Part shown: in pieces, positions 25,933-34,988 of the stretch | Position numbering within the stretch: the first letter of the stretch is position 1 | Layout: each line of letters opens with the position of its first letter | NCBI GenBank assembly: GCA_017447515.1 | Contig: JAFSNG010000033.1 | Span: forward strand, 1-49,261 | Length of the DNA: 49,261 nucleotides | Origin: Prevotella sp. | GTDB taxonomy: Bacteria > Bacteroidota > Bacteroidia > Bacteroidales > Bacteroidaceae | Direction: 5' to 3' | Position numbers and translations under genes: made by a program | The notes under the pieces: model-generated | Databases searched by the model: none | The model's input: only the letters and a program-made list of their open reading frames with translations | What the model was told of the DNA's origin: nothing

Positions 25933-27132
25933 TCAAAGTTTAATGCGGCTGGCGCGGTAGATTTGGAAGCGATAGACGCAGAGAGTTATAAGGAAATAAC
26001 AGCCAACATGAATCCATAGGATGCGGAGCTCGGTGAGAACATCGCCGAGACTTGCTCCCATGGAGTTGAGGCGTACAAAGGCACGGGCTCCGAACGTAGA
26101 GGGGAACAGCCATGAGACGCCCTGCCACATACCGGGGATGTTAGACTGCGGCCACGAAACACCCGTAAGGAACAATAGTGGAACGGAGACAAACACCATA
26201 AGCAACATGACGTTCTCACGGTATTTCACCATACACGACACCACCATGCCAAAGAAGATGCAGGCCAGGGTGTAAGGAATCATCAATGCGAGCAAGGTGG
26301 TCCACTCAGCTAATTGTGGGAAATGGAACAGACGCGGAACTGCTGCAACAAGCCATGTTCCCATAACCCCATAAATCATAAGATAACATGCAGCCTTGCC
26401 GAAGACGATAGGCAGTGTAGCGCGATAGTGGGGGTCTCTAAAAGGAATAAGGCATCGACCTATATTCTCGTCGCGAGAAGTACCGGCAGAAAGTCCGATG
26501 CCAAGGGCGAGCGTCTGTTGCAGAATGAGCATCAGCACTGCAGGCAGGACAAAGGAACCATAACCTCCCTGTGGATTGAAGATGGGCACATCGGCGTAGT
26601 CCAATGGTCGTGCGGCAATTACCTCTTCGCGCGCTGTATAATGACCACCCAGCTTCGTCTGAATCTCTTTGCCCATCTCCAGCGTGACGAGCTGTACCGT
26701 CTGGAAGATGGCCTTGTAAGTGAGCATCAGACTCATGTCACAATACACGCTGACTGTCCCCTGCTCCATTCGCAGAATATTCGTCTCGAAATCACTGGGA
26801 ATCAGGTAAACGCCCTTAACCAACTGACGACTGACCAGTGACTTTGCCTCATCGAGATCCTGTGCATAATACGCCACGCGTACGTCTGCCGAAGCATCAA
26901 CCATGTGGATGAACTGTCGCGATAGTGAAGAATGCGACTGGTCAACAACACATACAGGTACATCATGCACTGTCTCGTTATTATATATCCAGGAATAAAG
27001 GATTGGATAAATCAACGGCACAAGGATAAAGAAGATGAGCACTCCCTCGTCCTTCATCACTTGAGTCATCTCTTTGCGCCAGATGAAGCAGGTGTTCACA
27101 ATACCTTCGTATATGTTATGGAATATAGACAT
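25933..27132 (-). CDS. ABC-2 type transporter permease (second of two)
   Basis: About 399 residues, with one N-terminal membrane helix, a large periplasmic domain and five more helices near the C-terminus, the ABC-2 permease plan of YhhJ/YbhR-like efflux systems. FIWRKEMTQVMKDEGVLIFF is the N-terminal amphipathic and first helix; GRCLIPFRDPHY and FLTGVSWPQSNIPGMWQGV are typical of the C-terminal part. It partners the homologous permease encoded directly upstream (17-bp overlap). I start at ATG 27132 (MSIFHNIYEG); ATG 27147 is possible. It closes a five-gene operon for export. Confidence 0.85.
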   Translation of the reverse strand: MSIFHNIYEGIVNTCFIWRKEMTQVMKDEGVLIFFILVPLIYPILYSWIYNNETVHDVPVCVVDQSHSSLSRQFIHMVDASADVRVAYYAQDLDEAKSLVSRQLVKGVYLIPSDFETNILRMEQGTVSVYCDMSLMLTYKAIFQTVQLVTLEMGKEIQTKLGGHYTAREEVIAARPLDYADVPIFNPQGGYGSFVLPAVLMLILQQTLALGIGLSAGTSRDENIGRCLIPFRDPHYRATLPIVFGKAACYLMIYGVMGTWLVAAVPRLFHFPQLAEWTTLLALMIPYTLACIFFGMVVSCMVKYRENVMLLMVFVSVPLLFLTGVSWPQSNIPGMWQGVSWLFPSTFGARAFVRLNSMGASLGDVLTELRILWIHVGCYFLITLCVYRFQIYRASRIKL

Positions 27133-28285
27133 AGGTGAGCATAGCATTCTTAATCTTCTTTACAACGAGCCAAGGCAGGAGCATAAAGGCTGCAAGGGCT
27201 GCGAAATGGAACCACGCCTCAATAAGCGGGAATCCGTTGAAGACACAAATTTGATAAATCATGTAGTAATGACGCAGCGGGAACAGCCACGACAACGACT
27301 GCAACGCACCGTCCATACCCATAACAGGGAAAGCAGAGCCGGCCATCGAGATGCTAAGCACCGCCCACAGCGAACAGACACTCATCGACATACGCAGTGA
27401 AGGCATCAGTCCGAAGGCGAAGATGCCAAAGCCCTGACAGGCAAGCACCTGCATCAGGCCGAGCAGAACCAACATCCAAGGACTACCCAGATGCGGGAAC
27501 TGCAACACGTAGAACACATAGTATTCATAGCCGTAAACAATAGCCAACCAGATGAGCATCTGCGGCAGGAATTTACCCAGCAGTGCCGTCATGATATGGT
27601 TATCGGCCATTTCCAACCAGCGTTTCGACGAACCGAACTTCAGTTCCGCACCTAACGAATAGGCCGAGATGAGGAAGATAAACAGCATAATCATGCCCGG
27701 CACAATCATCGTCGAGAGGTAGGCGTTATAGCTGGTCCAAGGATTGGCAATCTGGTGCAAGTCCACCTTAACAGGTTGCAGGAATGCCTGAATCTGGCGG
27801 TCGGTATAACCTTTGGCACGCATGGTTGCCTGTCCTACAGCAGCAGAGCCCAACGTGGAGATGGTCTTCAAATCCTTCATCAACAAAGCACCAGCAGCCA
27901 GCGTCGTATAGGAATAATAATAGGAGATTTTCGGTTGACGCGAAGCCATCAGCTTTTCCGTCGTACCTTTCGGAATATAGAGAAATCCGTAGATTTCGTT
28001 GCGTTGGATGGCCTTGCGCGCCTCTGTAACATTGGGATAATGAGCAACGATACGCGACATCTGGAAACCGTCCAGTCGTTGCGACAGCGAACGCGACGTC
28101 GAAGTATTGTCCAAGTCAACGATGCCAACTGGCATACTCGTAGGCAGACCGTCATCCATCAGTGAGGTGAAGAAGAAAATCACCACCACAGGGAAGAGTA
28201 CCATGCAGAAGCGATAGATGTGATTCTTGCGCAGAATCAACAACTCTCGCATCATGATTTCGTATATCTGCCTCAGCCTTTCCAA
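27116..28285 (-). CDS. ABC-2 type transporter permease (first of two)
   Basis: About 389 residues with the same layout as its downstream partner: IYEIMMRELLILRKNHIYRF then FPVVVIFFFTSLMDDGLPTS, a periplasmic domain, and C-terminal helices with GFGIFAFGLMPSLRMSMSVC and SGSAFPVMGMDG-like sequence (AGSAFPVMGMDG). No ATG stands at the full-length start: the frame opens with TTG at 28285, which lies in a heptad repeat. ATGs at 28255 and 28252 would delete about ten residues of the N-terminal helix conserved with the partner. No ATPase gene lies in the cluster. Confidence 0.83.
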   Translation of the reverse strand: MERLRQIYEIMMRELLILRKNHIYRFCMVLFPVVVIFFFTSLMDDGLPTSMPVGIVDLDNTSTSRSLSQRLDGFQMSRIVAHYPNVTEARKAIQRNEIYGFLYIPKGTTEKLMASRQPKISYYYSYTTLAAGALLMKDLKTISTLGSAAVGQATMRAKGYTDRQIQAFLQPVKVDLHQIANPWTSYNAYLSTMIVPGMIMLFIFLISAYSLGAELKFGSSKRWLEMADNHIMTALLGKFLPQMLIWLAIVYGYEYYVFYVLQFPHLGSPWMLVLLGLMQVLACQGFGIFAFGLMPSLRMSMSVCSLWAVLSISMAGSAFPVMGMDGALQSLSWLFPLRHYYMIYQICVFNGFPLIEAWFHFAALAAFMLLPWLVVKKIKNAMLTYVYIP

Positions 28286-28303
28286 TTGTCAATTATCAAT
28301 TAT
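28283..28303 (-). repeat. three 7-bp repeats (CAATTAT) between hlyD-like and permease genes
   Basis: CAATTGT, CAATTAT, CAATTAT at 28283, 28290 and 28297 fill the 14-bp gap. The array holds both the HlyD stop codon (28300-28302) and the possible TTG start of the permease (28285). Confidence 0.75.
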
Positions 28304-29289
28304 TTCACGATAAGTGACATCCCCGGACGCAAGCCGTCGAACTTCTCCGTCGGACGGGCTCTGACCTCGAAGGTCTTCAGGTCATACTGGCCATTGGCCT
28401 TGGTGGCCTTCCAAACAGCATACGAACCCTGGTCCTTCATATAATAGACTTTCATTTCTACCTCTTTACTAAAAGCAGGCACAAAAGCCTTGAAAGTCTT
28501 TCCGACCTCCATGCCATTCAGCTGGTCTTCACGAACATTGAAAGAGCCCCACATATCCTGCATCATCGAGATGGTCATAATAGGTGAACCAGTTCCCACC
28601 AGTTCTCCTACCTTTGGATAGATACTGCTAACTTCACCCTCCATCTGAGCAATTTGTACAGTCTCGTGAATATAGCTGTTTACCTCTTGCACAGCACCGC
28701 GAGCGCGTCCTACCTGAGCGGCAGCAGCCAGCTTATCCTCACGGCGAGCACCGTTCTGAGCCATCTGATACTGACTCTCGGCAGCCTTACACTGCGCCTC
28801 CATAGCCTTGAAGTTAGCATACACCTCATCACGCTTCTGGGCCGATACCACACCTTCGTCGAACAGACGCTGGATGCGTTGATACGACTTCTCGGCAATC
28901 TCCAGTCCTGCCTTAGCCTGTTGCCACACTTGGTAAGCACCTTGGATTTGCTCCTGACGCGCACCGTTTTGTGCCTTCAATTCCAATGCCGCAGCGGCAT
29001 TCTCCGCGCTCTGAGCCTGTTCCATCTTAGCACGGACTTCCGGGGCATCCAGAATGGCCAGCGTATCACCAACCTTGACATAGTCGCCTTCCTTTACTCT
29101 GATTTCCAAAATACGTCCGGGAACCTTACTCGATACGCGGTATTCGCTGACTTCCACCTGTCCCTGAATCAGTTCAGGGTCACGTCCCAATGCAAAGAAA
29201 CCTATTAGGGCCACGATAATGACGACCACTGCAAATCCTAGGATTGCAAACAGAATATTATTATGTTGTTCTTTAGCCTGGTTTGACAT
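28300..29289 (-). CDS. HlyD/EmrA-type membrane fusion protein
   Basis: 329 residues. One N-terminal membrane anchor (FAILGFAVVVIIVALIGFFA), then a lipoyl-like half (VSSKVPGRILEIRVKEGDYV, KVGDTLAILDAPEVRAKMEQ), a coiled-coil hairpin (about 85-200, with AQNGARQEQIQGAYQ and its echo AQNGARREDKLAAAA), the second lipoyl half (GEVSSIYPKVGELVGTGSP) and a beta-barrel. It links inner-membrane pump to outer-membrane channel. The neighbours, TolC upstream and two ABC-2 permeases downstream, make this a tripartite exporter. Spacing to TolC is 67 bp and includes a heptad array. Confidence 0.9.
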   Translation of the reverse strand: MSNQAKEQHNNILFAILGFAVVVIIVALIGFFALGRDPELIQGQVEVSEYRVSSKVPGRILEIRVKEGDYVKVGDTLAILDAPEVRAKMEQAQSAENAAAALELKAQNGARQEQIQGAYQVWQQAKAGLEIAEKSYQRIQRLFDEGVVSAQKRDEVYANFKAMEAQCKAAESQYQMAQNGARREDKLAAAAQVGRARGAVQEVNSYIHETVQIAQMEGEVSSIYPKVGELVGTGSPIMTISMMQDMWGSFNVREDQLNGMEVGKTFKAFVPAFSKEVEMKVYYMKDQGSYAVWKATKANGQYDLKTFEVRARPTEKFDGLRPGMSLIVK

Positions 29290-29299
29290 AATCTTTTAT

Positions 29300-29320
29300 A
29301 CTTTAAACTTTCTACTTTCT
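29300..29320 (-). repeat. three 7-bp repeats (ACTTTCT) between TolC and HlyD genes
   Basis: ACTTTAA, ACTTTCT, ACTTTCT at 29300, 29307 and 29314, directly upstream of the HlyD start codon (29289) in the minus direction. It lies where a ribosome-binding site would be. Confidence 0.7.
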
Positions 29321-29356
29321 AATCGTTTCTTTAGTACGCTTGCCTTAGCAAGAACT

Positions 29357-30862
29357 TTATTCTAAAGTGCCAAGGGCCTTCTGCAGGTTCACCTGACTGA
29401 GCTTGACATCTATCTCTGCATCTATCTTCTGCGACTGAGCCTGCAGCCATGCCGTCTGAGCCTCCATGACGGTAGTAGTCGAAATGACACCCTCACGGAA
29501 ACCGAGATTGGCCGTACGCAAGTTCTCGTCGGCTTTCTGAATGTTGACCTTGGCCATCTCCAGTTTCTTGTTAGCCTCCTGCACCCGGAAATTGCTTTGG
29601 TTCACCTGTAGGGTAATCTTTTCACGTGCGTCGTCCATCTTCAGTCGAGCAATGGTCGTCGCGCCTTTCGAGGCACGCACCTTATAGGCCACGTCACCCC
29701 AGTTCCAAATGGGGACACGTACCATGACGCCCACATTCCACATTCCTCCAAACTTGCGCTGGAAGCTATTGAATAGATTGGGGTTCGACACCATATAGCC
29801 ACCCATCAACATCACCTGCGGCAGATTACCAGCCTTCAGGATGTTGGTCATCTGCTTACTCATATCTACCATATTCTGCAGTTGTCTCAACTCCGGACGA
29901 TTCTCCAAAGCCTGTTCCACTTCCATCTGTGGCGTTACTTCCACTGCATCCAGCGTTTCGTTCTCCTCGTCAGTCAGTACAATCTGCTCGTCAATCGGCA
30001 TTCCGCATAACTGACAGAGCAACATCTTCGACAGCACCAGTCCGTCGTTCACCTTGGTAAGCATCATCTCCGCCTCGTTGACTTTCACGCTGACGCTCAA
30101 TCCTTCGCTGCGCGTAGCCACACCTTCCTGAATCATTTTCTGCACGTCGCCGTCCAGCTTTTTCACCAGGTCGAGATAGCCCTCTGCCAACTTCTGCTTG
30201 TGACGCAACGACACCACCTGCCAGTAAGTCTGGTCAATGCTATACAGCGTCTGCTGTCTTGTCTGTTCAGCAGAATTACAGGCAAGTTCCTCACCAAGAT
30301 CTGCCATCTTGTTCATGGCGATAATGGCACCGCCCATAAACACAGGCTGCGTTACCACCACTGCTCCGGCAAATATGTTGCGCGTATCGGTATGGAACGC
30401 ATCCACGATGCCCTGACCAACACCATTTAGAGAAGTGGCTAATCCACTCGACATCGATGTTATCCTGCCTGCAACGGCCTCTGGCGTGATACCTATCATA
30501 TTCAACAGCTGCTGAACCCCCGTAGGCAAGTTTCCCAAAGCCTGACCTGCCTGTCCAGCAATACCCGCGGTCAGCGAGGTTCCCAAATTCGAGAGCGTCT
30601 CCTTCTGATCATCGCTGAGCAGCGAGATTTCTCTGCTGGTCCATTCGTAGCCACCCAGCGCACTGACATGCGGCAAGTACTTGGTACGTGCCGACTTGCG
30701 CACATTGGCAGCCACATCCTGCTTTACACGCGAGATGCTGAGCTCCTTGTTGTTGCGAAGCGCCATGGCCCTGCAACTGTCCAGCGAGAGCATCCGCTGT
30801 GCGTCTGCCTCTTGGTTCAGCCCTATCGTAAGCAGTATAAAAGCAATGAGTTTGTTCTTCAT
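29357..30862 (-). CDS. TolC-family outer-membrane efflux protein
   Basis: 501 residues with a signal peptide (KLIAFILLTIGLNQEADA) and the two-repeat TolC architecture: LDSCRAMALRNNKELSISRV near the start and LENRPELRQLQNMVDMSKQM at the start of the second half, long helices, and strands such as VVVTQPVFMGGAI and VMVRVPIWNWGDVAYKVRAS. An unusual insertion at about 85-150 is rich in Gly, Leu and Thr (GTSLTAGIAGQAGQALGNLP). It forms the outer-membrane duct for the HlyD and permease proteins. It follows the coiled-coil gene by 3 bp, so the whole set is one operon read from about 31760. Confidence 0.92.
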   Translation of the reverse strand: MKNKLIAFILLTIGLNQEADAQRMLSLDSCRAMALRNNKELSISRVKQDVAANVRKSARTKYLPHVSALGGYEWTSREISLLSDDQKETLSNLGTSLTAGIAGQAGQALGNLPTGVQQLLNMIGITPEAVAGRITSMSSGLATSLNGVGQGIVDAFHTDTRNIFAGAVVVTQPVFMGGAIIAMNKMADLGEELACNSAEQTRQQTLYSIDQTYWQVVSLRHKQKLAEGYLDLVKKLDGDVQKMIQEGVATRSEGLSVSVKVNEAEMMLTKVNDGLVLSKMLLCQLCGMPIDEQIVLTDEENETLDAVEVTPQMEVEQALENRPELRQLQNMVDMSKQMTNILKAGNLPQVMLMGGYMVSNPNLFNSFQRKFGGMWNVGVMVRVPIWNWGDVAYKVRASKGATTIARLKMDDAREKITLQVNQSNFRVQEANKKLEMAKVNIQKADENLRTANLGFREGVISTTTVMEAQTAWLQAQSQKIDAEIDVKLSQVNLQKALGTLE

Positions 30863-30865
30863 TCC

Positions 30866-31747
30866 TTATTTTTCAAAAGTAAAGTTTCTTGATCCAATAG
30901 CCTGACCGTCGCAGAAGATGCTGACGTTGTACTGTCCGCCGCCCAGATATTCGTTCACCGTCCAATAAAGGGTCAGCGGCGTTTCTTCACCAGTATATTC
31001 GATGCTCTTCTTCATAGACCATGCCATCTGCTTGCCACTATATTCAAACGTTCCTCCGCCATTGAGCACCTCACCCTCTGGCGTCATCACGCGCACATAG
31101 ACCTGTCGTGTGCCGTTCGTGGCGGTGACATTCTTCGTGATGACAAACGACACACCCAGCGTCTTGGCATCCTTCATCTTCTTCGCTGCCTTGCCATTCT
31201 TTTTAAGCGGAGTCAGCGAAATGTTCGTTGCATCCAACTGGGCGGCAATAGCCACCTTCTCCGACAGCGACGCCTTCTCCGTCGTCAGCGTCTGGTTCTG
31301 CTGGTTGCTCTGCTCCAGTTCTGAGCGCACACGGTCGTTTTCTGTCATCAGATCCTGATTCAGGCGGTTCAGCGAGTCAATCTGCAACACGTACGAGCGC
31401 AACACGGCCCGCACGGTAGCCAGTTCCTTTTTCAGTCGCGTAATCTCTGCTGCATCACTGGCGTGTGTACGTTTCAGTTCTTCCAGCAGTTTCTGCGTGC
31501 GTTCCTGCTCCTGAGTCAGTTCGGCAATGATGGAGTCGTTCTTGATATACGTCTTCATCTCGCTATACTGCATGGCGAAGTTCTGATATTCCTTCTCCAT
31601 TTCCTGCTTGTCCAGCTCTGCCAGCTGTTGCATATCCTGATTGGTCTGTTTCTCCTGCATGAGGCTATAGCCCAGCCAACCGATAACGGCCAGCAAAGCA
31701 ACGATAATTACGCCCACAAGGATGCGACTAAATGCTCTTTTTTCCAT
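30866..31747 (-). CDS. membrane-anchored coiled-coil protein of the efflux operon
   Basis: 293 residues. Residues 9-29 form a membrane helix (ILVGVIIVALLAVIGWLGYS). Residues 30-165 are almost all helical coiled coil, rich in E, Q, K and L (QEQERTQKLLEELKRTHASD). The last 110 residues form a globular beta-rich domain with VSFVITKNVTATNGTRQVYV and YLGGGQYNVSIFCDG. I do not recognise a named family. It is the first gene of the exporter operon, 3 bp before tolC, and could brace the inner membrane part against the periplasm. Function is inferred only from position and shape. Confidence 0.7.
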   Translation of the reverse strand: MEKRAFSRILVGVIIVALLAVIGWLGYSLMQEKQTNQDMQQLAELDKQEMEKEYQNFAMQYSEMKTYIKNDSIIAELTQEQERTQKLLEELKRTHASDAAEITRLKKELATVRAVLRSYVLQIDSLNRLNQDLMTENDRVRSELEQSNQQNQTLTTEKASLSEKVAIAAQLDATNISLTPLKKNGKAAKKMKDAKTLGVSFVITKNVTATNGTRQVYVRVMTPEGEVLNGGGTFEYSGKQMAWSMKKSIEYTGEETPLTLYWTVNEYLGGGQYNVSIFCDGQAIGSRNFTFEK

Positions 31748-31766
31748 ATTTTTTTAAATTTGGCTG

Positions 31767-31799
31767 CAAATTTAGTATTTTTCTACGAAAAAACACAAA
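31767..31799 (-). promoter_or_regulatory. promoter of the exporter operon
   Basis: On the minus strand, TTTG at 31799-31796, a 21-bp spacer and TAAATTTG at 31774-31767. It lies 20 bp before the first start codon at 31747. Confidence 0.65.
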
Positions 31800-31828
31800 G
31801 AAAAGTTGGTTGTTTTCATTTTATTCAC

Positions 31829-31836
31829 TATATTTG
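31829..31836 (+). promoter_or_regulatory. -7 promoter element of the cyd operon
   Basis: TATATTTG fits TAnnTTTG. GTTG at 31805-31808, 20 bp upstream, is a three-of-four match to the -33 TTTG. The first gene starts at 31882. Confidence 0.5.
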
Positions 31837-31881
31837 CACCATTATTAACGTTCTGAGCAGCGAAAGCCACTATACTTGCAT

Positions 31882-32106
31882 ATGAAAAAAACGGGCTTTT
31901 TCTATCGCGTGTTCGACCTATACTACGACGGTTTCCGCTCCATGACGCTTGGGCGGACGCTGTGGGTCGTCATCCTCATCAAACTATTTGTCATTTTCGT
32001 CGTCTTGAAGCTATTTTTCTTTCCCAACTTCCTGAAGACCCATGCTGCCGAGGGCGAGGAACCCGATTTCGTCGCTTCCGAAATGATGGACCGCGCCTCA
32101 CCCTGA
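31882..32106 (+). CDS. DUF4492 small membrane protein of the cyd operon
   Basis: 74 residues from ATG 31882 (MKKTGFFYRVFDLYYDGFRS). One membrane helix (LWVVILIKLFVIFVVLKLFF) follows a basic amphipathic segment, and the C-terminus is acidic. I recognise the DUF4492 protein that precedes cydA in many Bacteroidetes. By analogy with CydX it may stabilise the cytochrome bd complex, but that is inference. The spacing to cydA is 53 bp with no terminator. An in-frame TTG at 31876 is possible but less likely. Confidence 0.82.
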   Translation: MKKTGFFYRVFDLYYDGFRSMTLGRTLWVVILIKLFVIFVVLKLFFFPNFLKTHAAEGEEPDFVASEMMDRASP

Positions 32107-32159
32107 CTGCCCCCTACCCTCCCTGACAAAAAAAACAATCCCTAATAAAACCTAACAAT

Positions 32160-33812
32160 ATGAATGATTTACTTTTAAACATCGACGCCGGCTCCATCAA
32201 CTGGGCAAGAGCACAATTCGCACTGACAGCCATCTACCATTGGCTGTTCGTTCCGCTGACCCTCGGACTGGCTGTCATCATGGGTATCTGCGAGACCATC
32301 TGGTATCGCAAGCGTGACGTCTTCTGGCGTAACTGCGCAAAGTTCTGGCAAAAACTCTTCGGCATCAATTTCGCCATGGGTGTTGCCACAGGTATCATCC
32401 TTGAGTTTGAGTTCGGCACCAACTGGTCGAACTACTCTTGGTTCGTAGGCGATATCTTCGGCGCACCACTGGCCGTCGAGGGCATCGTGGCATTCTTTAT
32501 GGAATCCACCTTCGTGGCCGTGATGTTCTTCGGATGGAAAAAGGTCTCTCCCGGCTTCCACCTCGCCTCTACGTGGCTCACAGGCTTGGGCGCAACGATT
32601 TCCGCGTGGTGGATTCTGGTGGCCAACGCCTGGATGCAGTATCCCGTTGGCTGCGAGTTCAATCCTGACACCATGCGCAACGAGATGGTATCGTTCTTCG
32701 ACGTGGCCCTCTCGCCGTTTGCCATCGACAAGTTCTGCCATACGGTCATCTCCGCCTGGATCATCGGAGCCATCTTCGTCGTAGCCGTTTCGTGCTGGTA
32801 TCTCATGCAGAAACGCGAGACGAAACTGGCCATTGAGAGCATCAAGATTGGTGCCATCGTAGGACTCATCGCCTCGCTGGGTGCTGCCATGACGGGACAT
32901 AAGTCGGCACAGAGCGTTGCCGAGGTTCAGCCCATGAAACTGGCAGCTATGGAGGCACTCTACAATGGCGGCACCGACGTTGGTCTCACCGCTGTGGCTT
33001 GGGTGAATCCCTTCGTCCAGCCCGACTATCTGAGTGAAGAGTCCGCTCCGCTGAAGATTGAGATGCCTTACGCACTGTCGTTCATGGCTACTAACGACAT
33101 CCACGGCTACGTGCCTGGCATCAACGACATCCTCAATGGCTACACGAAGCCCGATGGCACACGCGAGCCGTCCGTTGACGAGAAGATAGCGCGCGGCAAA
33201 CAGGCCATCAGCGCCCTTGCTGCCTACCGCAAGGCAAAGAGCGAAGGTGCCGACGAAGCCACGCTGAACGCTCAACTCACGACAATAAAAGAGAACATGC
33301 CTTACTTCGGTTATGGTTACGTCAAGGACAAGGCCGACCTCGTGCCTTACGTCCCTGTCAATTTCTGGGCATTCCGCATCATGGTGGGACTGGGCTGCAT
33401 CTTCATCCTCTACTTTGCCATCCTACTGCTCATGACCGTCCGCATCCCTTGGCTGTCAGCCATCACCCGACGACTGCTGGCCATCGTCTGCATACTGCCA
33501 GAGACGGAAGCCGACGACCGCTGCACCATCGCGACACTGCCAAAATGGCATTATTGGGTACCTATCATCCTTGTGCCGCTGGCCTATATCGCCTCCGAGA
33601 GCGGCTGGCTGGTAGCTGAGTTCGGTCGTCAGCCCTGGACCATTCAGGACATGCTTCCCACATGGGTAGGCGTCAGCGACGTCGACGGTTTCAGCGTCGC
33701 GCTGACGTTCATCCTCTTCCTTATCCTCTTCACCACCATGCTGGCCGTCGAAATCAGCATCATGCTGAAGCAGATCAAAAAGGGGCCGGAATCTTCTTCT
33801 AACTCCCTCTAA
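32160..33812 (+). CDS. cydA: cytochrome bd ubiquinol oxidase subunit I
   Basis: 550 residues with nine or so membrane helices. FALTAIYHWLFVPLTLGLAV carries the N-terminal haem-ligand His, GINFAMGVATGIILEFEFGT and FMESTFVAVMFFGW are conserved, and NFWAFRIMVGLGC holds the haem b558 Met. The periplasmic Q-loop region (about 270-390) differs from that of E. coli and includes a charged helical stretch. It reduces oxygen to water with quinol at high affinity, useful for an anaerobe facing traces of oxygen. Paired with cydB 30 bp downstream. The last codons (SSSNSL) run into a repeat array at 33801-33840. Confidence 0.95.
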   Translation: MNDLLLNIDAGSINWARAQFALTAIYHWLFVPLTLGLAVIMGICETIWYRKRDVFWRNCAKFWQKLFGINFAMGVATGIILEFEFGTNWSNYSWFVGDIFGAPLAVEGIVAFFMESTFVAVMFFGWKKVSPGFHLASTWLTGLGATISAWWILVANAWMQYPVGCEFNPDTMRNEMVSFFDVALSPFAIDKFCHTVISAWIIGAIFVVAVSCWYLMQKRETKLAIESIKIGAIVGLIASLGAAMTGHKSAQSVAEVQPMKLAAMEALYNGGTDVGLTAVAWVNPFVQPDYLSEESAPLKIEMPYALSFMATNDIHGYVPGINDILNGYTKPDGTREPSVDEKIARGKQAISALAAYRKAKSEGADEATLNAQLTTIKENMPYFGYGYVKDKADLVPYVPVNFWAFRIMVGLGCIFILYFAILLLMTVRIPWLSAITRRLLAIVCILPETEADDRCTIATLPKWHYWVPIILVPLAYIASESGWLVAEFGRQPWTIQDMLPTWVGVSDVDGFSVALTFILFLILFTTMLAVEISIMLKQIKKGPESSSNSL

Positions 33813-33840
33813 CTTCTTCTAACTACTTTAACTACTTGAT
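33801..33840 (+). repeat. short direct repeats of about 10 bp between cydA and cydB
   Basis: AACTCCCTCT, AACTTCTTCT, AACTACTTTA and ACTACTTGAT follow each other at 10-bp spacing from 33801. The array contains the cydA stop codon (33810-33812) and reaches to 3 bp before the cydB ATG. It is related in placement to the 7-bp arrays, but its period is longer. Confidence 0.65.
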
Positions 33841-33842
33841 AT

Positions 33843-34988
33843 ATGACATACGATTTCTTACAGCACTACTGGTGCTTCCTGGTATCACTCCTTGGCGCTC
33901 TGCTGGTTTTCCTATTGTTCGTCCAGGGTGCCAACTCGATGGTGCGCTCGTTGGGCTATACCGACGAGGGTCGCCGCCTTATCATCAATTCCACAGGCCG
34001 TAAGTGGGAGTTCACGTTCACCACGCTGGTCACCTTCGGCGGAGCGTTCTTTGCCTCGTTCCCGCTGTTCTATAGCACCTCGTTCGGCGGAGCCTACTGG
34101 CTGTGGATGATCATCCTCTTCACCTTCGTCGTCCAGGCTGTCAGCTACGAGTTCCAAAACAAGTTGGGCAACTTCCTCGGTCCAAAGACTTTCCAGATGT
34201 GTCTGGTCGTCAACGGATTATTAGGTCCGTTGCTCCTTGGCGGTGCGGTGGCCACATTCTTCGAGGGCTCCAACTTCATTGTCGCCAAAGAGAATCTGGT
34301 CAACACCGGTGCCATCACTCCCGTCATCAGCCAGTGGGCCAACGCCTCTCACGGTCTCGACGCCCTGCTCAATCCCTGGGTGCTGGTATTTGGACTGGCT
34401 GTCATGTTCCTGGCTCGCGTGTTGGGCATCCTCTATATTATTAATAATGTAGACGACGAGGACATCCGTTCGCGTGCCAGCGTCCGACTCATCGGAGCTG
34501 CCGTTCCCTTCGTCGTGCTGTTCGTGGCATATCTGGTCCACCTGCTGTTGAAGGACGGCTATGCCTACGACGACACAGGGCTCATCTCGATTGTGCCTTA
34601 CAAGTATCTCGACAATTTCCTCACGCTATGGCCCCTCACCATTCTCTTCCTCATTGGCGTGGTGCTGGTGCTTTTTGCCATTGGCAAGACCATTGTGTCG
34701 AAAGATTACATCGGTGGCATCTGGCCTGCGGGCATTGGCGTCGTACTCGTCGTACTGCCCCTGCTGCTCATGTCAGCGTGGAATGGTACGGCCTACTATC
34801 CCTCCACGGCCGACCTGCAGTCGTCGCTGACCATTGCCAACTCGTGCAGCAGCGAGTTCACCCTGCGCACCATGTTCTACGTCAGTCTCATCATTCCCTT
34901 CGTCTTGGCCTACATCGTTTATGCATGGTGGACTATCGACAAGAAAAAGCTCGACAAGCAGGAGATTGCCGACGATCATGCGTATTGA
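33843..34988 (+). CDS. cydB: cytochrome bd ubiquinol oxidase subunit II
   Basis: 381 residues, eight or nine membrane helices, equal in length to E. coli CydB (379). It reads FLQHYWCFLVSLLGALLVFL at the N-terminus, and YWLWMIILFTFVVQAVSYEF and FGLAVMFLARVLGILYIINN inside, as in CydB. It forms the oxidase with CydA, encoded 30 bp upstream. The C-terminus is short and charged (WTIDKKKLDKQEIADDHAY). The alpha/beta hydrolase gene begins 7 bp after the stop. Confidence 0.95.
   Translation: MTYDFLQHYWCFLVSLLGALLVFLLFVQGANSMVRSLGYTDEGRRLIINSTGRKWEFTFTTLVTFGGAFFASFPLFYSTSFGGAYWLWMIILFTFVVQAVSYEFQNKLGNFLGPKTFQMCLVVNGLLGPLLLGGAVATFFEGSNFIVAKENLVNTGAITPVISQWANASHGLDALLNPWVLVFGLAVMFLARVLGILYIINNVDDEDIRSRASVRLIGAAVPFVVLFVAYLVHLLLKDGYAYDDTGLISIVPYKYLDNFLTLWPLTILFLIGVVLVLFAIGKTIVSKDYIGGIWPAGIGVVLVVLPLLLMSAWNGTAYYPSTADLQSSLTIANSCSSEFTLRTMFYVSLIIPFVLAYIVYAWWTIDKKKLDKQEIADDHAY

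Noticed and set aside
28850-29000. Repeated AQNGAR segments in the HlyD gene
   Set aside because: They are the two matching arms of the coiled-coil hairpin, normal for this family.
32175-33275. 366-codon open frame antisense to cydA
   Set aside because: cydA has conserved haem-ligand motifs throughout; the antisense frame has none and no promoter.
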